Source: a virus. From it: a stretch of DNA of 64,000 nucleotides. The DNA is taken from positions 62,001-126,000 of the IMG/VR virus record IMGVR_UViG_3300049215_000529; one strand, 5' to 3'. Position 1 is the first letter of the stretch. Every line of letters starts with the position of its first letter. Position numbers and translations under genes: made by a program. The notes beneath the pieces were generated by a model that was given only the letters and a program-made list of their open reading frames with translations, did not search any database and was not told the origin of the DNA. Shown here in pieces: positions 41,301-50,895 of this stretch.

Positions 41301-42409
41301 TTCCAATTTATAAGCCATACTTGCCAAAATCTTCTTTAGCATATGCACATGAAGCCCTGGATTCTACCTGGATTTCTTCGCAAGGAAAATACATACAACT
41401 AGCACAAGAAGCGTTACAGGAGCTGCTTAATGCGCCTTATGTTATTTTATTAAATAATGGCACTAGTGCCTGCCATCTAGTGGCTAAGTGTTTAGCAACC
41501 AAACAAAATAAGAATGAAATTATAGTTCCAAACAACGTCTATGTGGCAGCTTGGAATGCCTTTTTATTTGATAGAGATTACAAAATCTTCACTGTGGATG
41601 CCGACCTCAACACTTGGAATTACAATCTAGATGAACTAGATAAATCCATTATCGCTCATCCAAATGCTGCAGTCCTAATAGTACATAATATTGGAAATAT
41701 TATTAATGTGCCTAAATTAAAAAGAAAATATCCTAATACATTATTTGTTGAAGATAATTGTGAAGGATTTTTAGGAACTTATGAAAATGTCTTTACCGGC
41801 ACTGCCTCTTATGCTTCTAGCATTTCTTTTTTTGGAAATAAAAACATAACTAGTGGTGAAGGTGGCGCCTTCATTACTAACGATGAAGATGTATGTCTTT
41901 TTGCAAAGTGTGTGCAAGGTCAAGGACAATCTGCTAAACGATTCATTCACGATGAGTTGGGTTATAACTACCGCATGACCAATATTCAAGCGGCTATTTT
42001 GTATGGACAGCTTGAAATTTTACCAACTATCTTAGACCTGAAACACAAGATATTTGATAGATATCGCACCGAATTTCAAGACCGCTCAGACATTTTTATT
42101 CAAAAGAATGCAGATAATACAAAAAATGCTAATTGGCATTTTGGCGTTAGAGTGCCGGGGCAAACAAGCTATGAAGTGGCTGAGTCATTTTTCAAACAAC
42201 GCAGCATTGAAATTAGACCAATGTTTTACCCTATGCATGCACACAAATATATTAGTGACATGGATTGCATACAACAAGAAGATTCGACTAATGCCGTTCT
42301 TCTTAACAAAGAGTGTTTTCTTCTTCCAAGTTATCCAGAATTAAAATCGGATGAACAGGACTATATATTAAAATCTGTTAACGATTATCTAAATTCTGGT
42401 AAAAGATAA
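41297..42409 (+). CDS. DegT/DnrJ/EryC1/StrS-type sugar aminotransferase
   Basis: The PLP-binding lysine lies in FFGNKNITSGEGGAFI, with LLNNGTSACHL (phosphate site) and LFVEDNCEGFLG (aspartate that bonds the pyridine nitrogen). Typical of perosamine-synthase-type enzymes (about 370 residues) that aminate nucleotide-linked 4-keto sugars such as GDP-4-keto-6-deoxymannose, the product of the Gmd-like gene. The start overlaps the acetyltransferase stop. Confidence 0.9.
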   Translation: MIPIYKPYLPKSSLAYAHEALDSTWISSQGKYIQLAQEALQELLNAPYVILLNNGTSACHLVAKCLATKQNKNEIIVPNNVYVAAWNAFLFDRDYKIFTVDADLNTWNYNLDELDKSIIAHPNAAVLIVHNIGNIINVPKLKRKYPNTLFVEDNCEGFLGTYENVFTGTASYASSISFFGNKNITSGEGGAFITNDEDVCLFAKCVQGQGQSAKRFIHDELGYNYRMTNIQAAILYGQLEILPTILDLKHKIFDRYRTEFQDRSDIFIQKNADNTKNANWHFGVRVPGQTSYEVAESFFKQRSIEIRPMFYPMHAHKYISDMDCIQQEDSTNAVLLNKECFLLPSYPELKSDEQDYILKSVNDYLNSGKR

Positions 42410-43023
42410 GTGTCAGCCCTCTTTTTCAACATCTCAACTATTTCATCAGGATATTGATTTGCTGCAGATATGCTGTTTATTTTGTTCATATCAAAAGCGG
42501 CAGGATCTATCCACCAATCTTCAAATGGAAGATTGGGACCCATACCACAACCAAGTGGCGCACATACGTCAGGAAATACTCGTACATAGCCATAGCTGTC
42601 CAAAATAGCGCGCTCCGCAATTCTAGCAGCGTCACCAATTCTATAAGCATCATGCTCTATAGTAATAGTAGTGAATCTGTAATCAGCTAGCGGTAATTGT
42701 TTAAGTGCATCTACACTGCTATCATCACAATCTAATGAAAGATAATCTATTCTAGACGGATATCCTAAAGATTGAAATACTTCTTTATAATTAACTTTAG
42801 TTGCATCCTCATTTACAAAGTGACATGTTCTTTCCTTATATTGTTCTGCATATTGTGGACCTATTTCTACACAAATACCTTTCCAATTATATAGGTGTTC
42901 TAGAAGCCAAGAATTATTTAGATTCTTAGCATCATTGCTGCCAATATCCAAATAGGTTCCATCTCGCTTAAAGCTTAACATATTCCAAACAAAACTCTCT
43001 TGCCATGCCTGTGATCCGCCCAT
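42385..43023 (-). CDS. FkbM-like methyltransferase
   Basis: The protein has YLDIGSNDAKNLNNSWLLE (motif I), GICVEIGPQYAEQYKE, and IDYLSLDCDDSSVDALKQ, matching FkbM-type O-methyltransferases. AAGGA lies eight bases before ATG 43023. The 3' end overlaps the convergent aminotransferase gene by 25 bases. It probably acts on a sugar of the same glycan. Confidence 0.7.
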   Translation of the reverse strand: MGGSQAWQESFVWNMLSFKRDGTYLDIGSNDAKNLNNSWLLEHLYNWKGICVEIGPQYAEQYKERTCHFVNEDATKVNYKEVFQSLGYPSRIDYLSLDCDDSSVDALKQLPLADYRFTTITIEHDAYRIGDAARIAERAILDSYGYVRVFPDVCAPLGCGMGPNLPFEDWWIDPAAFDMNKINSISAANQYPDEIVEMLKKRADTYLLPEFR

Positions 43024-43033
43024 GTGTTTTTCC

Positions 43034-44251
43034 TTATATTCCAATAATTTCAAACTGAGGACATGGTACAATGAATTTACCACCTGCCCTCAAAAAATCT
43101 ATTTCGCGCGCCACAAATTCATTAATAAAATGCCACGGTAATACCAGTAAATAGTCTGGTTTATTTTTTCGCATATCTTCTTCCGAATAAATCGGAATAT
43201 TGGTTCCGACAGTATGCAAGCCAAATTTGTATGGACTACGTTCTGCCACACCATCAATTACAGTATGATCTAATCCAAAATATTGGAGCAGTGTATTGCC
43301 CTTAGTCGAGGCACCATACGCCCATATAGTTTTACCTTTGGCTTTTTCAGATTTGACAAAATCAACCGTTTGTTCGCGGAGCGCATTAATTCTATCATAA
43401 AAATGCTTCCAAGTTAAAATAGAGTCTAGGTGCAAAGTATCTTCAAACGCAAGAAGTGAATTAACTCTAAATTCACAAACATCACGATATGGCTGTGTCG
43501 CAAAATGTTTAGGATTGGAGCCTTGCTTCATAATGTAAACACGAAATGAACCGCCGTTTATATCATTCAATTGACAGTCCATTATTTTAAAACCATGCTT
43601 TTCTAGTAAAGATTTTAAATTAAATAACGAGTAATAGTAAATATGTTCGTGGCAAATGTTGTCGAAAGCGAGCTGCTGCAACATAAGAGGAGTATAGCTT
43701 AGTTGCATTACCCAAAGACCATCGCAATCCAATACGTCATAAATATCTTCAATAAAAGCATCCGGATGTTCTAAATCATAGAACATAGCAATAGAGGTGA
43801 TTACCTTGGCTTTTTTATCACCAAATTTTGATTGTTTAAAAACGTCAGCACTAAAATAGTCTTGAATAATTAGATCGGCACGTTTTTCTGACTCTGCCTT
43901 GTAGGTATCATCGGCTGGATCAATTCCCACTTTGACAACATTTGGCAGAATAAAACTAAGAAGCGTACCATCATTACAGGCAATATCTATCCAAAGATCA
44001 TTATTTTGCAAACTTATTACGCCAGTAATGGACTCGACAATGCCTTTAAGTTCATTGGTCATGGTAGCATTGATGCCAGAGCGATACCAATATCTGCCAT
44101 ACATTGCCTCTTTAGGAGCCTGTTTTTCTAGGCGAACAGCCCCGTTATCATCGAGCAAAAGTTTCATTTCTACCTTATCAGCACGAGGAGAATCCTCTGC
44201 TTTTAAGAAGTCAGAAACATATAGCTCGCCCAAAGAAAACAATTCTTTCAT
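43034..44251 (-). CDS. C-methyltransferase-type sugar methyltransferase
   Basis: A central SAM domain (WIDIACNDGTLLSF; IAMFYDLEHPDAFIEDI) is followed by a C-terminal domain GKTIWAYGASTKGNTLLQYF and YLLVLPWHFINEF, the two-domain layout of sugar C-methyltransferases such as TylCIII. The N-terminal zinc-binding cysteines of that family are absent (LFSLGELYVSDFLK). The gene couples with 44251-44511 through an overlapping base. Confidence 0.8.
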   Translation of the reverse strand: MKELFSLGELYVSDFLKAEDSPRADKVEMKLLLDDNGAVRLEKQAPKEAMYGRYWYRSGINATMTNELKGIVESITGVISLQNNDLWIDIACNDGTLLSFILPNVVKVGIDPADDTYKAESEKRADLIIQDYFSADVFKQSKFGDKKAKVITSIAMFYDLEHPDAFIEDIYDVLDCDGLWVMQLSYTPLMLQQLAFDNICHEHIYYYSLFNLKSLLEKHGFKIMDCQLNDINGGSFRVYIMKQGSNPKHFATQPYRDVCEFRVNSLLAFEDTLHLDSILTWKHFYDRINALREQTVDFVKSEKAKGKTIWAYGASTKGNTLLQYFGLDHTVIDGVAERSPYKFGLHTVGTNIPIYSEEDMRKNKPDYLLVLPWHFINEFVAREIDFLRAGGKFIVPCPQFEIIGI

Positions 44252-44511
44252 TATTTTTCCTTGCCATACATCTTATTTTTTCCCTGACCATATAGCTTTT
44301 GAACGGTTCCATTCTTTACCATATCATTTAGACATTCATCAATCTCCTGTATTAAATCATTTCTTTGTTGATTTGCTACATTAGTAAGGCGAGTTGCATC
44401 AGCAATTTGTTTATCAGTAGCATTTGGATCACGTTTAATATCTTCTGCCATCCAAATTCTAATATTTACAATGGTCAATTGGTCAATTAGGTTGCCTATG
44501 GTAACTTTCAT
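44251..44511 (-). CDS. Small helical protein in glycan island (86 aa)
   Basis: The start MKVTIGNLIDQLTIVNIRIW and an all-helical body recall small proteins found in sugar gene clusters, but I cannot name the family. AAAGGACA precedes ATG. It shares one base with the downstream methyltransferase. Confidence 0.55.
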   Translation of the reverse strand: MKVTIGNLIDQLTIVNIRIWMAEDIKRDPNATDKQIADATRLTNVANQQRNDLIQEIDECLNDMVKNGTVQKLYGQGKNKMYGKEK

Positions 44512-44579
44512 GTTATGTCCTTTACATCGAAAATGTGGATATATACATAGATAGCAAGCTATTGAAATTGAGGCATTAA

Positions 44580-45497
44580 ATGAGTATTTGTTTAGTTACT
44601 GGTGGAGCGGGATTCATTGGTAGTCATATTGTTGACTCTCTCATTGATAAGGGTCATCAGGTAGTAATTATAGACAATCTTGTTACTGGAAATATCAAGA
44701 ATCTTAATCCTAGAGCTACCTTTTACCAGCAAAACGTCATCAATCCTCTAAATTATATTTTCGATAAATTCAAATTTGATTATGTTTTTCATTTAGCTGC
44801 ACAAATTAATCTAAGACATTCCATCAAAGAACCGGCTGAAGACGCTCTAGCCAATGTAGTTGGCAGCCTCAACATCCTTGAAAATTGCGCGCGCGCTAAT
44901 GTAAAACGAGTCATCTTTTCTTCCACGGGCGGAGCCATCTATTCGCCCCATGAAATTTTACCATTTACCGAACAATCCCTGGCATATCCGGAGTCGCCTT
45001 ATGGCTTAGCAAAACAAACAGTAGAGAAGTATTTGGAAATTTTTCAAAAACTATATGGTCTACAATATACGGTATTAAGATACAGCAATGTTTTTGGTCC
45101 CCGTCAAGATAGCAAGGGTGAAGCTGGCGTCATCGCTATTTTCATCCAAAGAGCGCTTGCGGACGAAGATTTGACCATCTTTGGAGATGGAAAGCAGACC
45201 AGAGACTTTGTTTATGTGCAAGATGTAGTTCAGGCGAATATGTTAGCATTAGAGCAAGAACTGAATGGTACTTTTAATGTCAGCTCTAATTTACAATACA
45301 GTGTGAATGATGTTGCTCAAAAGATAGTTCAATATATTCCGACATCCTCTAAAATTGTTCATACAGCGCCTATTGTTGGAGAATTACTGTACACTCAATT
45401 AAGTGCCGAAAAATTAAAAGCCAGAGGGTGGAATAATTTCTGGTCTCTAGATAATGGAATAGTTGAAACGATCAAGTATTTTGATGATTTGATATAA
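44580..45497 (+). CDS. NAD-dependent nucleotide-sugar epimerase (GalE-like)
   Basis: The N-terminal VTGGAGFIGSHIVDSLI binds NAD. The catalytic YGLAK motif (YxxxK) is present with the preceding SSTGGAIY serine/threonine, and RHSIKEPAEDALANVVGSLN is typical of GalE-type SDR epimerases. It is 305 residues. GAGG precedes ATG. The substrate cannot be read from sequence. Confidence 0.85.
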   Translation: MSICLVTGGAGFIGSHIVDSLIDKGHQVVIIDNLVTGNIKNLNPRATFYQQNVINPLNYIFDKFKFDYVFHLAAQINLRHSIKEPAEDALANVVGSLNILENCARANVKRVIFSSTGGAIYSPHEILPFTEQSLAYPESPYGLAKQTVEKYLEIFQKLYGLQYTVLRYSNVFGPRQDSKGEAGVIAIFIQRALADEDLTIFGDGKQTRDFVYVQDVVQANMLALEQELNGTFNVSSNLQYSVNDVAQKIVQYIPTSSKIVHTAPIVGELLYTQLSAEKLKARGWNNFWSLDNGIVETIKYFDDLI

Positions 45498-45517
45498 TCA
45501 AGATAAAGGAATATTAA

Positions 45518-46519
45518 ATGGCACCTACGGCTTGCATTACTGGAATTACTGGACAAACTGGATCATATTTATGTGAATTACTCTTAGAAAAGGGATATCA
45601 GATATACGGTCTTAAAAGACGCAGCTCTTCATTTAATACAGAAAGATTAAATCATGTATATGAAGATCCACATGCTGATAGTAAACTAAAATTGGTTTAT
45701 GGTGATTTGTCTGACTTCTCTTCTTTATCTAGTTTAGTTGCTGAGGTGAAGCCTGATTTATTTTTTAATCTTGCAGCTCAAAGTCACGTGCGTGTTAGCT
45801 TTGATATTCCAGAGTATACGATGGATGTTACCGGAACTGGCGTAATAAGAGCGCTTGAAGCTATTCATAAGCACAGCCCTCAAACCAAATTTTTAACGGC
45901 ATCAAGCTCTGAAATGTTTGGTTCCACTCCTCCACCCCAAAGCGAGACCACACCATTTCATCCTCGCTCTCCATACGGAGTCGCCAAAGTGGCAGGCTTT
46001 TGGGCAACCACCAATTACCGCGAATCTTATGGAATGCATGCCTGTAATGCTATTTCTTTCAATCATGAATCTGGCAGGCGCGGAGAGACCTTCGTTACCC
46101 GTAAAATTACTATGGCAGCGACCAGAATCAAGCTTGGTTTACAAGACAAGCTCTATTTAGGAAATTTGGAAGCTAAGCGAGACTGGTCTCACGCCGCCGA
46201 TGTGGCTGATGCAATGTTTAAAATTATCACAGCGCCAGAGCCAGATGATTATGTGGTAGCCAGTGGCGAGATGCATTCAGTGCGCGAGTTTGCTGAAATG
46301 GTCTTCAACAAGCTTGATTTGGATTATTCTAAATATGTAGAATTTGACGCAAGATATTTGAGACCAGCCGAAGTTGATGCTTTGTGCGGGGATCCTACCA
46401 AATTAAAAACTAAATTAGGATGGCAGCCAAAGTATACCTTTGAACAGCTCGTCGATGAGATGATTGCTTCTGATATGGAACTGGCTCGTCAAGAAAAGAT
46501 CTTAAAGGACAACAAATGA
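45518..46519 (+). CDS. gmd: GDP-mannose 4,6-dehydratase
   Basis: [35 protein letters not shown] and [10 protein letters not shown] are the signature segments of Gmd; [15 protein letters not shown] and [20 protein letters not shown] complete the substrate-binding pattern. Gmd makes GDP-4-keto-6-deoxymannose, the branch point to GDP-fucose and GDP-perosamine. The stop overlaps the start of the next gene. Confidence 0.95.
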   Translation: MAPTACITGITGQTGSYLCELLLEKGYQIYGLKRRSSSFNTERLNHVYEDPHADSKLKLVYGDLSDFSSLSSLVAEVKPDLFFNLAAQSHVRVSFDIPEYTMDVTGTGVIRALEAIHKHSPQTKFLTASSSEMFGSTPPPQSETTPFHPRSPYGVAKVAGFWATTNYRESYGMHACNAISFNHESGRRGETFVTRKITMAATRIKLGLQDKLYLGNLEAKRDWSHAADVADAMFKIITAPEPDDYVVASGEMHSVREFAEMVFNKLDLDYSKYVEFDARYLRPAEVDALCGDPTKLKTKLGWQPKYTFEQLVDEMIASDMELARQEKILKDNK

Positions 46520-47457
46520 AAATCTTGGTCACGGGTGGCACTGGTTTTCTTGGAAAGCACGTAGTACCAAAATTAAAAGAGCAGCATGAGGTTTGGGCAC
46601 CTTCAAGCAAAGAAGTAAATGTACTAGACTTCTACGCACTTAATCATGCTGTAGTGCAGTCTGGTCCAGATGTAATTTTACATATGGCTGCCAAATGTGC
46701 GGGTATCCTTGGTAACCGCATCAATCCAGCTGACTTTTTAAGAGATAATACTCAAATGGGTCTCAATGTTTATGAAGTTGCCCGTATTTTAAAAATAGAG
46801 ACAGTTTATACTTTGGGTTCAGTATGTGCTTATCCAAAATTTTGTCCAGCCCCATTCAAAGAGGAAAACATTTGGAATGGTGCAGCAGAGGAAACAAACT
46901 TCCCATATGGTCAAGCCAAAAGAACGCTAATGATGTTAGGGCAAACTTATCGCCAACAATACGGCATGAAAGGCGCTCACCTTATTCCTGTAAATATGTA
47001 TGGAGAGTATGACACATTCGATCCAACTTACAGTCATGTTATTCCGGCACTTATTCGTAAATTTGAAGAGGCGATCCGCAATGATAGCGGAGTTGTTAAA
47101 TGCTGGGGAACTGGTGAAGCTACCAGAGAATTCTTGTACGCTGGCGACTGCTCTGAAGCCATTTTAAAAGCCGTAAACGACGGACTCGATACCGATTTAC
47201 CAATTAATCTTGGAGTTGGCAAGGATATTTCTATTAAAGATCTGGCTCATTTGGTCGGGCATCTGACTGGATTTCAAGGAGAAATCGTCTTCACGAATGA
47301 GGTGTCAGATGGGCAGCCTAAGAGAATGTTAGATGTTTCCCGCGCTAAAGAAATGCTTGGCTGGGCAGCAAAGACAGACTTTAAAGACGGACTACTTCGT
47401 GTCATTCAATGGTATCGAGATAATAGAGACCGGGTTATTGCGCAGGACGTTTCTTAA
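46516..47457 (+). CDS. fcl: GDP-L-fucose synthase
   Basis: [20 protein letters not shown] (cofactor site), [21 protein letters not shown] and [15 protein letters not shown] (YxxxK), with [13 protein letters not shown], match the epimerase-reductase that finishes GDP-L-fucose. Coupled to gmd by a four-base overlap. With the GT11 gene at 34508 the phage could make and use GDP-fucose without host fucose genes. Confidence 0.93.
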   Translation: MKILVTGGTGFLGKHVVPKLKEQHEVWAPSSKEVNVLDFYALNHAVVQSGPDVILHMAAKCAGILGNRINPADFLRDNTQMGLNVYEVARILKIETVYTLGSVCAYPKFCPAPFKEENIWNGAAEETNFPYGQAKRTLMMLGQTYRQQYGMKGAHLIPVNMYGEYDTFDPTYSHVIPALIRKFEEAIRNDSGVVKCWGTGEATREFLYAGDCSEAILKAVNDGLDTDLPINLGVGKDISIKDLAHLVGHLTGFQGEIVFTNEVSDGQPKRMLDVSRAKEMLGWAAKTDFKDGLLRVIQWYRDNRDRVIAQDVS

Positions 47458-47602
47458 TTATTACGACTTCAGGCTCTTTTTTATCAGTAGCATCAGCATT
47501 GGTAAAGCCACACTGATTACACTTTACTTTTTTATTAATGGCACGATCATTGCCAACTATTTCCACTTCGCCACGACAGTATTTGCATCTAAGTAATTTC
47601 AT
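47435..47602 (-). CDS. Zinc-ribbon protein (55 aa)
   Basis: From ATG 47602, with AAAGGA seven bases upstream, the product reads MKLLRCKYCRGEVEIV and CNQCGF, a two-pair zinc ribbon, then a charged tail. It overlaps the convergent fcl gene by 23 bases. The shape is like small phage zinc ribbons of unknown role. Confidence 0.6.
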   Translation of the reverse strand: MKLLRCKYCRGEVEIVGNDRAINKKVKCNQCGFTNADATDKKEPEVVIIKKRPAQ

Positions 47603-47610
47603 ATCTTCCT

Positions 47611-48090
47611 TTATACAAATAACAAAAGTTTTTGTAATCTGGGTTCCATATACTTTTTATCTAAAGATATGCCAGGGTGCTCTTTGATAAAATTCATAAT
47701 TTCTGTTCTACACGTATTAAACATCTTCTCACTAAAATTACGCTGTTTGAAATTAGCCATCATTTTGGAAAATCTAATAATTCTCCTGTAATTTCCCGCC
47801 TCAAAAGTATGATCAACATAAACTAGTTTATTACGGCGTGGCGTAGAGAAAATCTTTACTGTTTCTGATTTATTATTGTGAGTGAATTCTAAATTAAAAT
47901 AAGGGCTCACATACAACATTTTATTCCAAGTTTCGAATTCAAAATCAGTGTAGTTTTGATTAACTGTTTTGGAAGAAAATTCTCCCATCCAATTAACAGT
48001 AGTGTCAGGAAACTTATCTTTCACCGCATTATGTTTGGCTAAATCTAATTCTAGATGTTCTATTCGTTGTTTGATTTTCTCGGTCGGCAT
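47611..48090 (-). CDS. Hypothetical protein (159 aa)
   Basis: The protein is basic and mixed alpha/beta, with TTVNWMGEFSSKTVNQNYTD and a helical C-terminus (MFNTCRTEIMNFIKEHPGIS). No family recognised. It follows a small membrane gene by nine bases. Confidence 0.55.
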   Translation of the reverse strand: MPTEKIKQRIEHLELDLAKHNAVKDKFPDTTVNWMGEFSSKTVNQNYTDFEFETWNKMLYVSPYFNLEFTHNNKSETVKIFSTPRRNKLVYVDHTFEAGNYRRIIRFSKMMANFKQRNFSEKMFNTCRTEIMNFIKEHPGISLDKKYMEPRLQKLLLFV

Positions 48091-48099
48091 AATTCGCTC

Positions 48100-48270
48100 T
48101 TAATAATGAACAACATTAAAGGCTTTATCAGTAGCATACTGAACTGCAGTTAGAACTACTGCTGCCACAATTCCGATTATCCAGCTTCCAGATAAGCCCC
48201 AACCAAATACTACCCACATAGCAAATAATGCTGCTTCGCTAATAAACCATATTGCTTTTCTTTTATTCAT
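48100..48270 (-). CDS. Small membrane protein with two spans (56 aa)
   Basis: ATG 48270 follows GAGG at six bases. Two hydrophobic segments (AIWFISEAALFAMWVVFGWG and IIGIVAAVVLTAVQYA) flank a short turn, giving a helical hairpin. It resembles YgaP/DUF2061-like short membrane proteins in appearance only. Confidence 0.6.
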   Translation of the reverse strand: MNKRKAIWFISEAALFAMWVVFGWGLSGSWIIGIVAAVVLTAVQYATDKAFNVVHY

Positions 48271-48271
48271 A

Positions 48272-48787
48272 TCATTCCTCATGATCAAACGAAACAATGG
48301 TAAATCTATCGCCCAAGATTGGAGCAATAACTGGCTTCACTTCCGCCCAAGTCAATCCCCCGATCCCTACGCCAGGTCTCGGCAGGATTATTTGCTTAAG
48401 ATCAAATTGTTCGGCGTAGTCCGCCATAATCGTTGCAGATTGTTTAATTAATTGAATATTGGATTCCTTTCCCAAATTATTAATAGTTGGGAAGCTAAAG
48501 ATTAAACACTTATATTTATGATCCTTAATCATCTTTGGTGTCATATCTAAATGATTTCCTTGAGCATCAACAGCGCCAATAACAAAAGGAATGTTATTAT
48601 GATACTGCTTAAGTAGCTTTCCTAATCTTTTAGGAACTTCTGGCCAACGTCTTGCAGCTACACCAGCACATCCACCACCCATGCAAGCTAATCCGCCAAC
48701 AGTATAGTTTCCATTGGTAGTGACACAAATAGCATCTACACCATCATCAGCGATACACTCGAAAAGATCTTTCTTAATTTCTTTCAT
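48272..48787 (-). CDS. Macro domain protein (ADP-ribose processing)
   Basis: The sequence DAICVTTNGNYTVGGLACMG then GGCAGVAARRWPEVPKRLG forms the ADP-ribose pocket of macro domains, and LPRPGVGIGGLTWAEVKPVI is the conserved C-terminal segment of the Poa1p/Appr-1''-p type. These enzymes hydrolyse ADP-ribose 1''-phosphate or remove ADP-ribose from nucleic acid or protein. In this RNA repair neighbourhood it may reverse host ADP-ribosylation or process repair by-products (inference). Confidence 0.8.
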   Translation of the reverse strand: MKEIKKDLFECIADDGVDAICVTTNGNYTVGGLACMGGGCAGVAARRWPEVPKRLGKLLKQYHNNIPFVIGAVDAQGNHLDMTPKMIKDHKYKCLIFSFPTINNLGKESNIQLIKQSATIMADYAEQFDLKQIILPRPGVGIGGLTWAEVKPVIAPILGDRFTIVSFDHEE

Positions 48788-49137
48788 TTGATTATCTCAA
48801 AATCTGCTACCACACCCTTAGCATACTCTCTTAGAGTTGGTGAAGGATCATTGGTAGCCAATGCCTTTAATCTATCCAATATATCTTGAGGCGGCTTTCT
48901 ATCCAAATAAAAAGTAGAAACTCCAATAGCAGCACCTTCTCTAACAATGGCGTTCACATGTTTGAGAAGCTGTCTAAATACAGGGACGACCAACATTTCA
49001 TCAGTTACTTCGCCTCCTAAAATTTCAGCCCCAGAAGCCAACAATCTCATGTCGGCATTGGGGCTGGTTAAAATTCGTACTAACTCTTTAGGATTTGCTT
49101 TTGCTAGACTGATTAGTTGGGCGTCTGAATATTTCAT
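48784..49137 (-). CDS. HEAT-repeat-like protein (117 aa)
   Basis: Three helical pairs with HEAT-like spacing are visible (ELVRILTSPNADMRLLASGA; LLKHVNAIVREGAAIGVSTF; LKALATNDPSPTLREYAKGV). Such short solenoids usually mediate protein contacts. Four-base overlaps join it to both neighbours. Confidence 0.55.
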   Translation of the reverse strand: MKYSDAQLISLAKANPKELVRILTSPNADMRLLASGAEILGGEVTDEMLVVPVFRQLLKHVNAIVREGAAIGVSTFYLDRKPPQDILDRLKALATNDPSPTLREYAKGVVADFEIIK

Positions 49138-49859
49138 TTTATTTCGAAGTCTGACTTGTAGTATGTCCGCTTTGCTTGAACCTGAACAATTTCCTTAGTC
49201 TCTAAGATTAAGGCTGTTAGCCTGCCGCCAAAGCAGCCGCCAGTATCCAAACCATAACACATCACACCCGGTACCACCTCTTCAATAAGCGGATCTTCAT
49301 ATGAATGTACGTTGTGCCCATACACTACTGATTCTGGACCATCCCAGAACTCAGTCCAAAAGTGCGCGCCCGTTGCTTCTATTCCAAGCTTGCTAATTTT
49401 CTTCAAGCTAATAAATTTGTTATCATGATCCATGTACCTAATGTAGTACAGATCATCTTTCTTTTGATCTTGTAATTTGATGCCTGCTCTTAGTCCAGCA
49501 TGAACCACAATAGTATTAAATTCTTCCAATACAATGTAAGAAGACATACGAGCAATATAATTCACATCCTCATCTGAGAATTGTGTGTAGTGAGGGTGTC
49601 GATCATAAACTGCGTTCTGAGAGCCAAAGCTTTTGTACCACTTCATGAAGTTGTATTCATGGTTGCCCATAACACATTCCAAATTCATTTCTCTAGCACG
49701 TTTAACCATGCCAACAGAATCAGGACCACGATCAATCAAGTCACCTAACAAAATGAGCCTATCTGACTCTTTGTCATAGTTAAGCTTCTTAATTAGCTCA
49801 TCAAACTCATCCACACAGCCGTGGATGTCTCCAACTATAATAGTTCTCTTAATTCCCAT
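49134..49859 (-). CDS. PP1/PrpE-type serine/threonine or Ap4A phosphatase
   Basis: All metallophosphoesterase motifs are intact: GDIHG, GDLIDRGPDS, GNHE, VVHAGL and the GHNVH/LDTGGCFGG end. This is the lambda-phosphatase/PrpE type (241 residues). Substrate may be phosphoprotein, diadenosine tetraphosphate or RNA ends; the neighbouring ligases make RNA-end processing possible but unproven. Confidence 0.88.
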   Translation of the reverse strand: MGIKRTIIVGDIHGCVDEFDELIKKLNYDKESDRLILLGDLIDRGPDSVGMVKRAREMNLECVMGNHEYNFMKWYKSFGSQNAVYDRHPHYTQFSDEDVNYIARMSSYIVLEEFNTIVVHAGLRAGIKLQDQKKDDLYYIRYMDHDNKFISLKKISKLGIEATGAHFWTEFWDGPESVVYGHNVHSYEDPLIEEVVPGVMCYGLDTGGCFGGRLTALILETKEIVQVQAKRTYYKSDFEIK

Positions 49860-50103
49860 TCCTCTTTAATTCTTCTTTCTTTGATGGGTCAGGATCATCG
49901 AACACAATTTTGGTTCTACCCTCATGTCCATGAATAAATTGAACGTCTGCGAGACTGTTGTATAGGTTGGTGCTTGAATGCGCTCCAAACCATTCCAAGG
50001 CAACTTTGCCATCGGAGAATACACAACCCTCAGCAACAACTCCACAACCACTTACTCCAGACGCATCTTCCAGTCTTTCAAAATGAAATCTACGCATTCC
50101 CAT
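49849..50103 (-). CDS. Conserved small phage-type protein (84 aa)
   Basis: The sequence MRRFHFERLEDASGVSGCGV then VAEGCVFSDGKVALEW resembles short conserved proteins seen in many phages and bacteria, without a known function. AAGGATAAT precedes ATG. Overlaps the phosphatase start by 11 bases. Confidence 0.6.
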   Translation of the reverse strand: MGMRRFHFERLEDASGVSGCGVVAEGCVFSDGKVALEWFGAHSSTNLYNSLADVQFIHGHEGRTKIVFDDPDPSKKEELKRNGN

Positions 50104-50172
50104 TTTATTATCCTTGTTCCCCCTCGCCTCAATATCTCAATATTCACATAATAAGCACGAGGCGTCCGGTAG

Positions 50173-50847
50173 TCAAGATGGCTTGAGTTTATTCTTAATG
50201 ATTTCCTGGTCTTTCCAATGATCTGAAGTTTGTACATGATTAGCTCTAACACACTTCATAACCGATTTGGAGAAATCCTCATCACTAAAATGACTTGCGA
50301 CCCTGACCACTACGCCCTCCCTTATACCACCGCATAAGGAAGGTTGAATCATAAAAGATTCGACTAATTCTTTCAATTCCTTTTCCGAATGGACTATTCC
50401 TTTGAATAAGACTGGGACGGTAGGAACACCAAGCTCCTCTGCCCAAAGCTCAACTTCTTCCCAGCTTTGCCATAGAGGCTTTTCCTCATCATATGGTTCC
50501 AAATCACGCACATTAAACAAAAGGAAATAGCCAGGAAGCTCTTGATAAGCAATAGAGTGTAAAGCAAAGCACCATTCCCCAAACAGTTGTATACCTTCAG
50601 GAATGCTGTATTTAAGAGAAGCATGAAGCGCCTTCAATCCATCAAAAGAGGTGTGGCTAGGAGGTCCTGAGTGAGTTCTGGCAAAACAGCCACCAGATTC
50701 TAGGGAAGTGTTGCTGCCATCTATTTTCTCGGTAATTACAATTTGTACATTGAGAAGGCTGTCTACAGACGCAGCTATTTTGTCATCGTTGGTACACCCA
50801 GGTGACCACGGAAAATGCGGCGTTCGATTATATTTTGGAGAATCCAT
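50173..50847 (-). CDS. RNA ligase-type nucleotidyltransferase
   Basis: Covalent nucleotidyltransferase motifs appear in order: motif I TEKIDGSNTS with AMP-accepting K41, motif III IQLFGEWCFALH, motif IV REGVVVRVA and motif V MKCVRANH. These resemble Rnl2-like RNA ligases, but the 224-residue length lacks a C-terminal domain. The family seals RNA nicks in ATP-dependent fashion. One of three ligase-like genes here. Confidence 0.8.
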   Translation of the reverse strand: MDSPKYNRTPHFPWSPGCTNDDKIAASVDSLLNVQIVITEKIDGSNTSLESGGCFARTHSGPPSHTSFDGLKALHASLKYSIPEGIQLFGEWCFALHSIAYQELPGYFLLFNVRDLEPYDEEKPLWQSWEEVELWAEELGVPTVPVLFKGIVHSEKELKELVESFMIQPSLCGGIREGVVVRVASHFSDEDFSKSVMKCVRANHVQTSDHWKDQEIIKNKLKPS

Positions 50848-50895
50848 GATTCATTCCTTACTGCCAATAATAGCGGATATAGTATACAGGATAGC

